NCBI RefSeq assembly: GCF_023516615.1
Contig: NZ_JAMGBF010000073.1
Location: 1-49,030 of the forward strand
Source of the DNA: Streptomyces panaciradicis
GTDB lineage: Bacteria > Actinomycetota > Actinomycetes > Streptomycetales > Streptomycetaceae
Length of the DNA stretch: 49,030 nucleotides
Direction: 5' to 3'
Shown here: piece after piece, positions 24,496 to 32,276 of the stretch
How positions within the stretch are numbered: the first letter of the stretch is position 1
How the letters are laid out: each line of letters begins with the position of its first letter
Notes under the pieces: generated by a model
The model's input: the letters and a program-made list of their open reading frames with translations, nothing else
What the model was told of the DNA's origin: nothing
The model's database searches: none
Translations under genes and position numbers: made by a program

Positions 24496-25793
24496 GCGGC
24501 GGGCACCTCTCGGGAACCGTTCAGCGCCCACCACGCCATCACCCCGAAGCACACGGCCGTCAGCACCGTCGAGGGCCCGCCGATGTCCGCGTACGCGAAG
24601 TCGGTCAGCTGCCACACCAGCAGCCCGCAGCCGACGAGCGCGCAGTCGAGCCCCGGCCCGTGCCGGCGCACCCGCGCCAGCCCCCGCAGCCCGCACACCA
24701 GCAGCGCCAGCCAGCTGCCCACCAGGGCGAGAAGCCCGATCAGGCCCTGCTCGGCCAGGACGAGGAAGTACATGTTGTGCGGGGACAGCAGGGGCTGCTT
24801 GCGGAAGGCGGCGCCCGCGCCCTCGGTGTCGCTGCCCGCGGACAGCGCCAGCGAGGCGTGCGCGTCACGATGCTCGGGGAAGCCCTTCAACCCGACGCCC
24901 GTAAGCGGCCGTTCACGCCACATGTCGGCGGCCGCCGCCCACATGGTGTACCGGTCGGTCACGGACTGGTCGGGCGCGTCGGTGACCTGCGTGATGCTGT
25001 CGACCCGCTCCTGCAGCTGCGTCGACCCGACGCCGAAGCCGCCCACCAGGATCACGCCGACGGCGACCGCGGCGGCCCCCACGGCCAGCGCCCGCCGCAG
25101 CCCGGCCAGCACCAGCTGCGCCGAGCAGGTCACGGCCGTGGCGATCCACGCGCCCCGGCTGAACGACAGCGCGAGTGGCACGAGAAGCGCGAGCGCGCAG
25201 CCGGCGGCGATCATCCTCTGGCGTAAGGGCGTGCGCCCGAGAGCCAGGCCCAGCGCGCACACCAGGCCGAAGGAGACCACCGTCGCCATCCCCATCACGT
25301 CGGTCACCCCGAAGGTGCCGACGGCCCGGATGTCGCGGCCCTGGTAGGAGGCGCCGGTGCCGGTCAGGTACTGGTGCACCCCGATCGCGCCCTCCCAGCC
25401 GGCGAGGGCCACCAGCGCCCAGGCCAGCAGCCGGAAGTCGCGCCGGTCCCTGACGAGCAGCAGCACGGCCGCCGGGACGAGCACGAAGACCTGCAGATAG
25501 CGGCCGAGGCCGGCGAGCCCGGCCGACGCCGTGGACGCCCCCGTCGCCGCGACGGCCAGCCCCACCACGGGCAGCCCGAGGATCACCGCCGCCCGACGCG
25601 ACAGGGGCCGCCGCCGCTCCCGCAGCAGCCGGACCACGCAGTACAGCACCACCAGGCCCGACACCGCGTCGGCCGGTCCGGCACCGCCCTCGGCGGTCGG
25701 TGACACCGGCAGCGCCAGCAGGGCCACGACGGCCAGGACCGGCAGCACCGGGGAGAGCCGCCCCGCCCGGGGCAGGGTCAGCGCGTGACTCAT
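24492..25793 (-). CDS. O-antigen ligase/polymerase (Wzy/WaaL-type)
   Basis: This 433-residue membrane protein has about ten to twelve hydrophobic segments and the large periplasmic loop between later segments that defines the Wzy_C/O-antigen ligase family, with the typical SFSRGAWIATAVT and TGVGLKGFPEHRDAH (the conserved HN/H region continuing PHNMYFLVLAEQGLIG) motifs. It should polymerise or ligate lipid-linked repeat units. It is encoded between the undecaprenyl sugar transferase (6 bp gap) and the flippase (ATGA overlap), which supports a Wzx/Wzy-type pathway. Confidence 0.87.
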   Translation of the reverse strand: MSHALTLPRAGRLSPVLPVLAVVALLALPVSPTAEGGAGPADAVSGLVVLYCVVRLLRERRRPLSRRAAVILGLPVVGLAVAATGASTASAGLAGLGRYLQVFVLVPAAVLLLVRDRRDFRLLAWALVALAGWEGAIGVHQYLTGTGASYQGRDIRAVGTFGVTDVMGMATVVSFGLVCALGLALGRTPLRQRMIAAGCALALLVPLALSFSRGAWIATAVTCSAQLVLAGLRRALAVGAAAVAVGVILVGGFGVGSTQLQERVDSITQVTDAPDQSVTDRYTMWAAAADMWRERPLTGVGLKGFPEHRDAHASLALSAGSDTEGAGAAFRKQPLLSPHNMYFLVLAEQGLIGLLALVGSWLALLVCGLRGLARVRRHGPGLDCALVGCGLLVWQLTDFAYADIGGPSTVLTAVCFGVMAWWALNGSREVPAA

Positions 25794-25799
25794 CCGCGC

Positions 25800-27224
25800 T
25801 CAGCTCCCCGTCGGACGCACGAGCGTGGCCGCGGTGCGCAGCAGGATGCAGATGTCCTGCCACAGCGACCAGTTGTCGATGTAGGCGTTGTCGAAACGGC
25901 AGCGGTCCTCGATCGAGGTGTCCCCGCGCAGCCCGTGCACCTGCGCGAGCCCGGTGATACCGGTCCGCATCCGGTGGCGGGCCGCGTAGCCGGGGTAGGT
26001 CTGGCTGAACTTGCCGACGAAGTACGGGCGTTCGGGCCGGGGCCCGACCAGGCTCATGTCGCCCCGCAGGACGTTCCACAGCTGGGGAAGCTCGTCCAGC
26101 GAGGTGCGCCGCATCAGCCGGCACAGCCACGGCATGTCCTGCTCGTTCGCCACGCTCCAGCGGGTCGCCGCCTCGTGCGCGTTCACCGGCCGGTGCGTGC
26201 GGAACTTCAGCAGCGTGAACGGCTTGCCGTCCTTGCCGATCCGCTCCTGCCGGAAGACGACGCCCGGCCCGCCGCTCAGCCGCACCGCCACCGCGCACAT
26301 CAGCAGCAGCGGGCCGGCCAGGAACAGCAGCGTCCCGGACACGGCCACGTCCAGCGCCCGCTTGCCGGCGGTGCCCCGCCGCCGCGATCCCATCACCAGT
26401 CGCCGGCAGGAGAACCCGGCGAGCCGCTCACCCGCCTCGTACGAGGGTGAGTCCGCGTCGATCTCCCACACCGCGCAGCCCGACTCGGCGAGCGCCCGCA
26501 GCAGCGGTCCCTGCCGGGACCGTACCGAGGGGTGCACGGTCAGGATGTCGCTCACGCCGTTCTGGACGAGGGCCCGCTCCACCGCCTCGCCGGTGGTCAG
26601 CACCGGCAGGCCCTCGCCGCCGTCCGGCTGCTCGGCGACGATGCCCACCGGCCGCACCCCGCACCGCGGGTGGCGCAGCACGGCGGCGGCCACCCGCTGG
26701 GCGGTCGCGGCGGGGCCGACGACGAGAGCGGCGCGCGGGCGGGCGAGCAGGGCCACGCGCTGCTGCCGGCGCACCGCGCCGCGGCCCACGCAGCCGGCCG
26801 CCGACTGCAGCAGGAATCCCAGCACGAGGGTGGCCGGGCCGAGCGCCCGGTCCGTGTCGTACGCGGCCAGCGCGGCGGCGAGGACCAGCCAGGCGACGCC
26901 GATCCGGGCGCAGACGGCGGGCAGTTCGTCGAGGATCCCGCTCACCGCCGCGGACGTCTGCGGGCGCAGCAGTATCGACGCGGCGACCAGCAGCGCCACC
27001 ACCAGCGGCCGGCGCTGGGCCTCGCCGAGGGCGAGCGCCCCCGCGAGGGCCGCGACGAGATCCGCGGTGAGCAGGGGGAGCGGTGAGGAGGGACGGGCCG
27101 GGGGGCGGCGGGCCGGGAACCGGAAACCGGCCGCCGGGCCGCGCGGCGGCAGAACCGAGACGGACGAGAATCCGAGGTCCCGTGCCTGCCCGCCGGGGGA
27201 GGGAACGGTGCTTTCCGCGGTCAC
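25800..27224 (-). CDS. Undecaprenyl-phosphate sugar-1-phosphate transferase (WbaP/WcaJ-type)
   Basis: This initiating transferase of about 474 residues has an N-terminal membrane region, a CoA/nucleotide-binding-like middle segment (LVVGPAATAQRVAAAVLRHP), a transmembrane segment in KRALDVAVSGTLLFLAGPLLLM, and a C-terminal bacterial sugar-transferase domain with FRQERIGKDGKPFTLLKFRT, DELPQLWNVLRGDMSLVGPRPERP and RTGITGLAQVHG. It transfers a sugar phosphate to undecaprenyl phosphate to start each repeat unit. The GTG overlaps the upstream glycosyltransferase stop by GTGA; a longer upstream frame is a shadow of that gene. This is the key evidence that the cluster makes a lipid-carrier-assembled polymer. 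Confidence 0.9.
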   Translation of the reverse strand: MTAESTVPSPGGQARDLGFSSVSVLPPRGPAAGFRFPARRPPARPSSPLPLLTADLVAALAGALALGEAQRRPLVVALLVAASILLRPQTSAAVSGILDELPAVCARIGVAWLVLAAALAAYDTDRALGPATLVLGFLLQSAAGCVGRGAVRRQQRVALLARPRAALVVGPAATAQRVAAAVLRHPRCGVRPVGIVAEQPDGGEGLPVLTTGEAVERALVQNGVSDILTVHPSVRSRQGPLLRALAESGCAVWEIDADSPSYEAGERLAGFSCRRLVMGSRRRGTAGKRALDVAVSGTLLFLAGPLLLMCAVAVRLSGGPGVVFRQERIGKDGKPFTLLKFRTHRPVNAHEAATRWSVANEQDMPWLCRLMRRTSLDELPQLWNVLRGDMSLVGPRPERPYFVGKFSQTYPGYAARHRMRTGITGLAQVHGLRGDTSIEDRCRFDNAYIDNWSLWQDICILLRTAATLVRPTGS

Positions 27225-28396
27225 GAGTGGATGGGCTCCCTGCACTCGGTGGACACGAGGCGCGCGGCGGCTTCGGCTCCGAGCAGGTCGCGGTACAGAC
27301 CCGCCACCGCCTCGGTCGTGCGCCGCACGTCGTGCGTGGACAGGACGTAACGGCGCCCGAGCCGGCCGAGCGACTCGCGCCGCGACGGGTCGAGCAGCAG
27401 TGCGGCGACGGCGGCGGCCAGCGCCGACGGGTCCTCCGGGGGGACCAGGCAGCGGTCGGCGAGTGCGGACGGCAGGCTCTCCCGTGCGCCGTCCACGTCG
27501 CTGACCACCACGGGGCGGCCGCAGGCCATCGCCTCCAGCGGCGCGAGCGCCATGCCCTCCCAGCGGGACGGCAGGACGACCAGGTCGGCGGCCTGGTACC
27601 AGGGCACCACGTCGGCGAACGACCCGGCGAACAGCACCGGTTCGGGGGCGGCGGCGCGCAGCCGGTCGTGCTCCGGCCCGTCGCCGACCAGCACCAGCCG
27701 GGCGTCCGGCACCCGCCGCAGCACCGCCTCCCAGGCCCGCAGCAGGACGTCCTGCCCCTTCTGCCGGCACAGCCGCCCGACGCACACCACGAGCGGCGCG
27801 GCCGGATCGACGTCGGGAAGGAGTCCGGCCCGCACGGCGTGCACGGGCGCGGGACGGAAGCGCTCGGTGTCGACGCCGTTGGGGATCACGCTCCACCGCC
27901 CCCGGACACCGGCCCGCAACCCCGTCCGGCGCTCCGCCTCGCTGACGCACACCGTCCGCGAGGCCCAGCGCGCCGCGCGCCGTTCCCACTGGAGCGCGAG
28001 GGCCGCCATGGCCCCGCCGACCGCCTCGAACGACCAGGCGTGCGGCTGGAACACGGTCGGAATCCGCCCCCGTACGGCGAGCCGCCCGGCCAGCCCGGCC
28101 TTAGCGCTGTGCGCGTGCACCAGATCGGGCCGCACGTCCTCGATGACCCGGGCGAGCCGGCGTACCTCGCCCACGAGTGCCGGGCCCGGGGAGCGGGTCG
28201 CCTCCCAGCGCCGTACGTCCGCGCCCAGGGCCCGCAGGCCGTCCTCGAGGGGCCCGGCCGGAGAGGCGACCGTGACGTGCAGGCCGGCGGCGAGCTGGGC
28301 CCGCGCCAGGTCCGTCACCACCCGGGCGACCCCGCCGTCCACGGGCTGCGTGAGGTGCAGGACCCGCGGCCCGGGGCCGGTTGCTGACTGGTGCAT
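27221..28396 (-). CDS. Glycosyltransferase, GT4 family
   Basis: This 391-residue GT-B glycosyltransferase has the N-terminal LHLTQPVDGGVARVVTDLA segment, VHAHSAKAGLAGRLA, the donor motifs VIPNGVDTERF, VGRLCRQKGQDVLL and VLPSRWEGMALAPLEAMACG, typical of GT4 enzymes of exopolysaccharide clusters. ATG at 28396 has GAGGAAG about 7 nt upstream, so the more distant in-frame GTG codons were rejected. It overlaps the sugar transferase by GTGA. It is the first clear biosynthetic gene of the operon, 47 bp downstream of the DUF3344-like gene. Sugar specificity is unknown. Confidence 0.88.
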   Translation of the reverse strand: MHQSATGPGPRVLHLTQPVDGGVARVVTDLARAQLAAGLHVTVASPAGPLEDGLRALGADVRRWEATRSPGPALVGEVRRLARVIEDVRPDLVHAHSAKAGLAGRLAVRGRIPTVFQPHAWSFEAVGGAMAALALQWERRAARWASRTVCVSEAERRTGLRAGVRGRWSVIPNGVDTERFRPAPVHAVRAGLLPDVDPAAPLVVCVGRLCRQKGQDVLLRAWEAVLRRVPDARLVLVGDGPEHDRLRAAAPEPVLFAGSFADVVPWYQAADLVVLPSRWEGMALAPLEAMACGRPVVVSDVDGARESLPSALADRCLVPPEDPSALAAAVAALLLDPSRRESLGRLGRRYVLSTHDVRRTTEAVAGLYRDLLGAEAAARLVSTECREPIHS

Positions 28397-28443
28397 TGCG
28401 GGGCTTCCTCGCTCACGGACGTGCTCGGGACGGCGGGACGCGT

Positions 28444-29544
28444 CTACTGCCGGGCGTCGACGGCCACGAAGAGTGCGCCGGCCCACGCCGCGTCCCGCTG
28501 GGAAACGAGCCGGAAGGCCAGCTGGTCACCGCCACGCCGCAGAGCGGTGCCGAGTTCGAACACGTCCGAGTCGTAGCCGAGCGTGTTCGCGTACGACGGC
28601 TCGCGCTCCGGCGCGGACGCCCCTGCCTCGGAGATCGTCGAGTTCAGGACGTCGTCGCGCGGGTCGTCCGGTCCGGTGAGAGACGTCGTCCGTCCGGGGC
28701 CGGTCGACACCGTGACCGAATCACCCGTACGGCCGCGGTCGCCGTCGTACGCGACGAGCCCCACCCGGCCGGTGCCGTGCGCAGGCAGGCGCAGCCCGCG
28801 CAGCCGGACCTCCAGGGGGCTACGCGGGCCGAGGGCGTCGAAGCCGTCCCACAGGGCGAGCCGGCGCAGCGGCTGCCGGGGGTTCTCGTAGGCCACCACC
28901 AGCGTCCAGCCGCCCCACGCCCCGGCCGCCGACCTCCCCATCGCGGCGTTGACCTGCGCCACGGTGTAGAGCCCCGAACCGCTGTCCCGGACCAGCCGCG
29001 TGACGTCCGCCGACGCCTGGAAGGCGTCCGCTCCCCGCGCCACCCGGTGGCCCACCACCGTGTCGGCGAGGAGGGCCTTGTACGCGCCGCCCGGCTCGGC
29101 GATCAGCACCCGCCCGTTGTCCCGCGCCGGCTTCTGCTCGCCCACCCGCAGGTTCCCGCCCCAGTACAGACGGGCGTACGTCACCCGGGAGCCCGCGGGC
29201 ATCCGGACCTCCGCGCGGGAGGAGTTGTAGGTGTCGGGGTTGTCGTCCACGTCGACGTAGAACATGTCGAAGTCCCCGTTGGCGCCGCTGCCGCCCGCCC
29301 GGACCACCGGACACGCGGGCGCGGCGGCGGTACCCGTCGTGCGGCAGCTGACGGAGGTGTTGGCCGCGCGCACGATCCCGCCGTGCTGGAGCGCGCGGTA
29401 GCGCTCGGTGAACGGCAGGCGCTGGACCTGGGCGGCCGGCGGTCCGGGTGCGGCCGCCTCGGCGTGGGCCGGTCCGCACAGGGCGGCGACGGCGGCGACT
29501 CCCGCCGTCGCACGGCGCAGCAGGGGGACCGGGGAGATACGCAT
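28444..29544 (-). CDS. Secreted DUF3344-like protein
   Basis: This 366-residue exported protein has a signal peptide (LLRRATAGVAAVAALCGPAHAEA) followed by a single domain with FDMFYVDVDDNPDTYNSSRAEV, RLYWGGNLR and WTLVVAYENPRQPLRRLALWDG, which I recognise as DUF3344-like, a beta-rich domain found in actinobacterial surface proteins. No catalytic motif is evident and there is no sorting signal. It heads the polysaccharide operon and may bind or organise the extracellular polymer, which is inference. Start: ATG at 29544, with only GAAAGGG about 14 nt upstream, so the initiation codon is not strongly marked. Confidence 0.72.
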   Translation of the reverse strand: MRISPVPLLRRATAGVAAVAALCGPAHAEAAAPGPPAAQVQRLPFTERYRALQHGGIVRAANTSVSCRTTGTAAAPACPVVRAGGSGANGDFDMFYVDVDDNPDTYNSSRAEVRMPAGSRVTYARLYWGGNLRVGEQKPARDNGRVLIAEPGGAYKALLADTVVGHRVARGADAFQASADVTRLVRDSGSGLYTVAQVNAAMGRSAAGAWGGWTLVVAYENPRQPLRRLALWDGFDALGPRSPLEVRLRGLRLPAHGTGRVGLVAYDGDRGRTGDSVTVSTGPGRTTSLTGPDDPRDDVLNSTISEAGASAPEREPSYANTLGYDSDVFELGTALRRGGDQLAFRLVSQRDAAWAGALFVAVDARQ

Positions 29545-29711
29545 GACCGGCGGTGCCCTTTCGGGAGACGACGGCGCAGGTGCGGGCGAAGTACCGCCCG
29601 TGGGGCGCCGGGAGGCCGCAACTCTAGCCGCTTTCGCGACTAATCAGGCGAAAACGGTCAGTTGTGTCGGGTCCGTGAAGGCGGCCCCCGGACAGTTCAC
29701 CCCATCGGCGG

Positions 29712-29739
29712 CACAACCCGCGTGGACGTCACGCGTTGA
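29712..29739 (+). promoter_or_regulatory. Sigma-BldN-like promoter of chpF
   Basis: CACAAC (29712-29717), a 16-nt spacer and CGTTGA (29734-29739) give a near-consensus BldN-type promoter 55 bp before the chpF start. The -10 is a perfect CGTTGA. Confidence 0.7.
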
Positions 29740-29794
29740 CACAGCGCCGGGCATCCGCCCGGGTGTTTGCAACAACCCCAAGGAGCACCTCTCC

Positions 29795-30034
29795 ATGTCG
29801 CGTATCGCGAAGGGCCTGGCCCTGACCTCCGTTGCCGCCGCGGCCGTCGCCGGTGGTGCGGGCATCGCCGCCGCCGACAGTGACGCGCACGGCGCCGCCG
29901 CTCACTCCCCGGGCGTGCTGTCGGGCAACGTCGTTCAGGTTCCGGTCCACGTTCCGGTCAACGTCTGCGGCAACACCGTCGACGTCATCGGCCTGCTGAA
30001 CCCGGCGTTCGGCAACCAGTGCGAGAACGACTGA
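29795..30034 (+). CDS. chpF: Short chaplin (ChpF position)
   Basis: This 79-residue short chaplin has a signal peptide (MSRIAKGLALTSVAAAAVAGG, cleavage near AAA-DSDAHG) and one chaplin domain: HSPGVLSGNVVQVPVHVPVN, CGNTVDVIGLLNPAFGNQC, END. Two cysteines are present. Secreted chaplins coat aerial hyphae with hydrophobic amyloid fibrils. AAGGAG 9 nt before the ATG fixes the start. The symbol follows the S. coelicolor order with the exopolysaccharide genes on one side and small secreted proteins and melC on the other; short chaplins are too similar to name by sequence alone. A large terminator hairpin follows. Confidence 0.88.
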   Translation: MSRIAKGLALTSVAAAAVAGGAGIAAADSDAHGAAAHSPGVLSGNVVQVPVHVPVNVCGNTVDVIGLLNPAFGNQCEND

Positions 30035-30056
30035 CGTTCGCGCGTCACTTCCCCGG

Positions 30057-30097
30057 CCGGCCGCCCTCCCGTACTTCCTCCACGGGGGCGCGGCCGG
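30057..30097 (+). terminator. Terminator of chpF
   Basis: A 16-bp stem (30057-30072 with 30082-30097, one mismatch and one G-U pair) with a 9-nt loop follows the chpF stop by 22 nt. The following bases are not a clean T-run. Confidence 0.72.
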
Positions 30098-30142
30098 TCC
30101 GCTTTGCCCCGGTCCCCTTTGCCCTGGTCTGCTTTGCCCCGA
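30098..30142 (+). repeat. Three 15-bp tandem repeats
   Basis: Three diverged copies of a 15-bp unit centred on CTTTGCCC(C/T)GG lie between the chpF terminator and the next gene. No coding role is apparent. Confidence 0.6.
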
Positions 30143-30222
30143 ACGGACGATGCAGCGGTTGCAGGGTGCAATGGGTGAACCCACGGTGGGCGTAGATCCG
30201 ACGCTCATCGAAAGGAACACCC

Positions 30223-31029
30223 ATGCGTGCTCTGCCCGCACGGCGCATCGCGTCCACCGCGCTCTGCGCCGCCCTCCTGGTCGGCGTCGCCGCCCCGGCC
30301 GCCGTCGCCGCCGACCCGGCCGGGGAGCGCACCGACACGGCGTCCCGTACGCCCGTCCCCGGCGCGGACACGCGCCTCGGCCAGGTGCGCAGCCTGTCCG
30401 ACCTGGGCCGCGTGCTCACCCCGGTCACCGACCTGCTGTCCTCCGTCCTCAAGGCCGACAACGGCCGGCTCTCCGACGCCGAGGCGGCCAAGCTCTCCAG
30501 CGCGGTGAAGGACGCCCTCGCGAAGGTCACGGCGGCGACGCCGTCTTCATTGAGCACGGGGAGCACGCCGAGTACGGGAAGTACGTCGAGTACGGGGAGC
30601 ACGCCGAGTACGGGAAGTACGCCGAGCACGGGAAGTACGCCGAGTACGGGGAGTACGTCGAGCAACGCCTCGACTCTGCCCGCGCTGCCCCCCACACCCG
30701 CGCTGCCCGCCTCCGAGCCCGTCACCACGCTGCCGGCGCTCGTCAAGAGCGGCGCGGTCACCGAGGTGCCCTCCGCGGACGTCCTGAAGGACGCGCTGGC
30801 GTCACTGCAGAAGGCCATCGACGACCTGGTCGGGGCCGCGGCCACCGGCGACGCCGACGAAGCCGCGTCCGCCCTCGACGCCTCCGTGTCGGGGCTCGTC
30901 GACGCCATCGCCGCGACACTGATCGACGGCAAGCTGCCCGCACCGACGTTGCCCGCGCCGACGCTGACCGGTCTGCCGAGCCTGCCGAGCCTGCCCAGCC
31001 AGCCCAAGGCCGGCCTGCCGCCGAACTGA
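30223..31029 (+). CDS. Secreted protein of unknown function with STGSTP repeats
   Basis: This 268-residue exported protein has a signal peptide (RRIASTALCAALLVGVAAPAAVAA), an alpha-helical region (residues ~45-105), a low-complexity linker of six hexapeptides STGST(P/S) encoded by 18-bp repeats at 30553-30660, a second helical region (~170-235), and a Pro/Leu-rich tail. No catalytic motif, cysteine pair or sorting signal is seen. AAAGGAAC 8-15 nt upstream supports the ATG. The neighbours (chpF, other secreted proteins, melC) suggest a surface or aerial-hypha role, which is inference. I do not recognise the family. Confidence 0.75.
   Translation: MRALPARRIASTALCAALLVGVAAPAAVAADPAGERTDTASRTPVPGADTRLGQVRSLSDLGRVLTPVTDLLSSVLKADNGRLSDAEAAKLSSAVKDALAKVTAATPSSLSTGSTPSTGSTSSTGSTPSTGSTPSTGSTPSTGSTSSNASTLPALPPTPALPASEPVTTLPALVKSGAVTEVPSADVLKDALASLQKAIDDLVGAAATGDADEAASALDASVSGLVDAIAATLIDGKLPAPTLPAPTLTGLPSLPSLPSQPKAGLPPN
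30553..30660 (+). repeat. Six 18-bp tandem repeats in a secreted-protein gene
   Basis: Six units of the pattern AGY-ACG-GGR-AGY-ACG-YCG encode STGST(P/S). The repeated use of AGT (Ser), GGA and GGG (Gly) is unlike the C-ending codon choice around it. Confidence 0.88.
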
Positions 31030-31142
31030 CATCGGGATCTCATATGAGGACTCTGCAGGGGAGTTTCCGCGCCGGACGCACCTCGTTGGGCATGGCGTCA
31101 GACTTCCCCGGGTGACGTCGAGTCGCCGAAGAAAGGAACACG

Positions 31143-31427
31143 ATGAAGACCCTCAAGGCCGCCGCCGTCATCGCCGGTTCGCTGGTCCTCGCCGGTGCCG
31201 CAGCGCCCGCGTTCGCCTACAACAGCGCCGACCTCACGCCCACCAGCCTCAACGGGGCCGTGAACGCGCTCACCAAGGGTCCCATCGACGTGATGCCGCT
31301 GCAGCACCAGTCGGACTCGCTCGACACGGAGAACAAGGACTCCGCGCTCAGCACCGTCAGCGGCGCGACGAAGGCGCTGAACAACAACGGCGGCATCGTC
31401 GGCGCGCTGCCCGCCGTGGGCGGCTGA
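31143..31427 (+). CDS. Small secreted protein of unknown function
   Basis: This 94-residue exported protein has a clear signal peptide (MKTLKAAAVIAGSLVLAGAAAPAFA, cleavage before YNSAD) and a mature part of about 69 residues, rich in Asn, Leu and Thr without cysteine: LTPTSLNGAVNALTKGPIDVMPLQHQ, ALSTVSGATKALNNNGG. GAAAGGAA upstream fixes the ATG. It does not match chaplins or rodlins, though the amphipathic, cysteine-free mature part could self-assemble. It is followed by a hairpin at 31464-31502. The function is unknown. Confidence 0.75.
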   Translation: MKTLKAAAVIAGSLVLAGAAAPAFAYNSADLTPTSLNGAVNALTKGPIDVMPLQHQSDSLDTENKDSALSTVSGATKALNNNGGIVGALPAVGG

Positions 31428-31463
31428 GTCCGCTTCACCGGTCACCGGGACACCCCGGGAAAG

Positions 31464-31502
31464 GCCGATTCCGGGTGGCCGCCCAAGGGCCACGGGATCG
31501 GC
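31464..31502 (+). terminator. Hairpin after the small secreted gene
   Basis: GGCCGAT at the left and ATCGGCC at the right close an imperfect long stem (GGGTGGCC with GGCCACGGG inside) and are followed by TTCG. It probably terminates the 31143-31427 transcript. Confidence 0.65.
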
Positions 31503-31612
31503 CTTCGCGCTGTTCGAGCCCGTCCCCCGTTCGTGTGGACACCCGCCCGGCCCTCCCCCAGTCGGGTGAGAACGCGTCAGGCGCCCGCCGGAGCCGTCGC
31601 TATGGTCGCCCG

Positions 31613-32113
31613 GTGACCTCAACCTCAAGCGAGACCCGGCCCTTCCGCGCCGCCGACCTCGGCACGCTCGTCGTCCTTCCCTGGAGCGGCGAGAACGCCG
31701 ACGGCGTCGACATCCCCCACCTCCTGGTCTGTTCCCTGGGGAACGCCGAGGGCGGCCCGGAGGCGACGTCCGCCGCCGTCGAGCGGCTGCTGACGGACAA
31801 CGGTCTGCCGGTCGGCCGGGAGCTGGTCGACGGCATCGCCCGCCCCAGCCTCCCGGTCAGCATGCTCGTCGTCGCGGGCCAGGCCGTCGTCACCATGCCG
31901 GGCCTGCGGGCCCAGTGCACCGTGCCGCCGGAGTGGCTGGAGGCCGTCGGGGCACGCGGCTTCGCCTACCTGATCTTCACCGCGCGCCCCTGGCCGGAGG
32001 CCGAGCTCGGCAAGTCCGTCGAGCCCGAGCAGCTGGCCGAGTTCGTCAACGCCGACGAGACCCTGGACGCCGCCGCGCACCTCGTGCTGCCGGCCCGCAG
32101 CCTGCGCGCCTGA
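31613..32113 (+). CDS. Hypothetical protein, possibly DUF5949, likely leaderless
   Basis: This 166-residue cytosolic protein lacks a signal or membrane segment. It contains FRAADLGTLVVLPWSGENADGVDIPHLL, ARPSLPVSMLVVAGQAVVTMPG and FVNADETLDAAAHLVLPARSL, which I tentatively associate with the Streptomyces-restricted DUF5949 family; the function of that family is unknown. The GTG at 31613 has no ribosome-binding site, but a -10-like TATGGT lies at 31601-31606, so transcription may begin at or next to the start codon. It lies among secreted-protein genes, but nothing shows a shared function. Confidence 0.65.
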   Translation: MTSTSSETRPFRAADLGTLVVLPWSGENADGVDIPHLLVCSLGNAEGGPEATSAAVERLLTDNGLPVGRELVDGIARPSLPVSMLVVAGQAVVTMPGLRAQCTVPPEWLEAVGARGFAYLIFTARPWPEAELGKSVEPEQLAEFVNADETLDAAAHLVLPARSLRA

Positions 32114-32276
32114 CGCCGTCGCCGCGGGGCGGCACCGGCCTCCCGCCCCGCACCGACGGCCGTCCGTTCGTCGTACTACTGCGGCACCCGGGGGATTCTT
32201 GCGCTGGTGGACGCCCCAGGATCGTTACGGGGTACGGACGTTGAGCCTCCGAACCCTGGAAGGGACCGCACCTGTC

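Noticed and set aside
30553..30660. 18-bp repeats as a possible regulatory iteron or CRISPR
   Set aside because: They remain in frame within a secreted protein and form a plausible linker; no replication or Cas gene is nearby.
31143..31427. The small secreted protein as a fourth chaplin or a rodlin
   Set aside because: It has neither the GVLSGN/NPAFGN motifs and cysteines of chaplins nor the KRDGAL core of rodlins.
32239..32244. CGTTGA as a BldN -10 for the secreted gene at 32277
   Set aside because: The hexamer 16 nt upstream is CAGGAT, not related to CGTAAC, and other spacings do not help.
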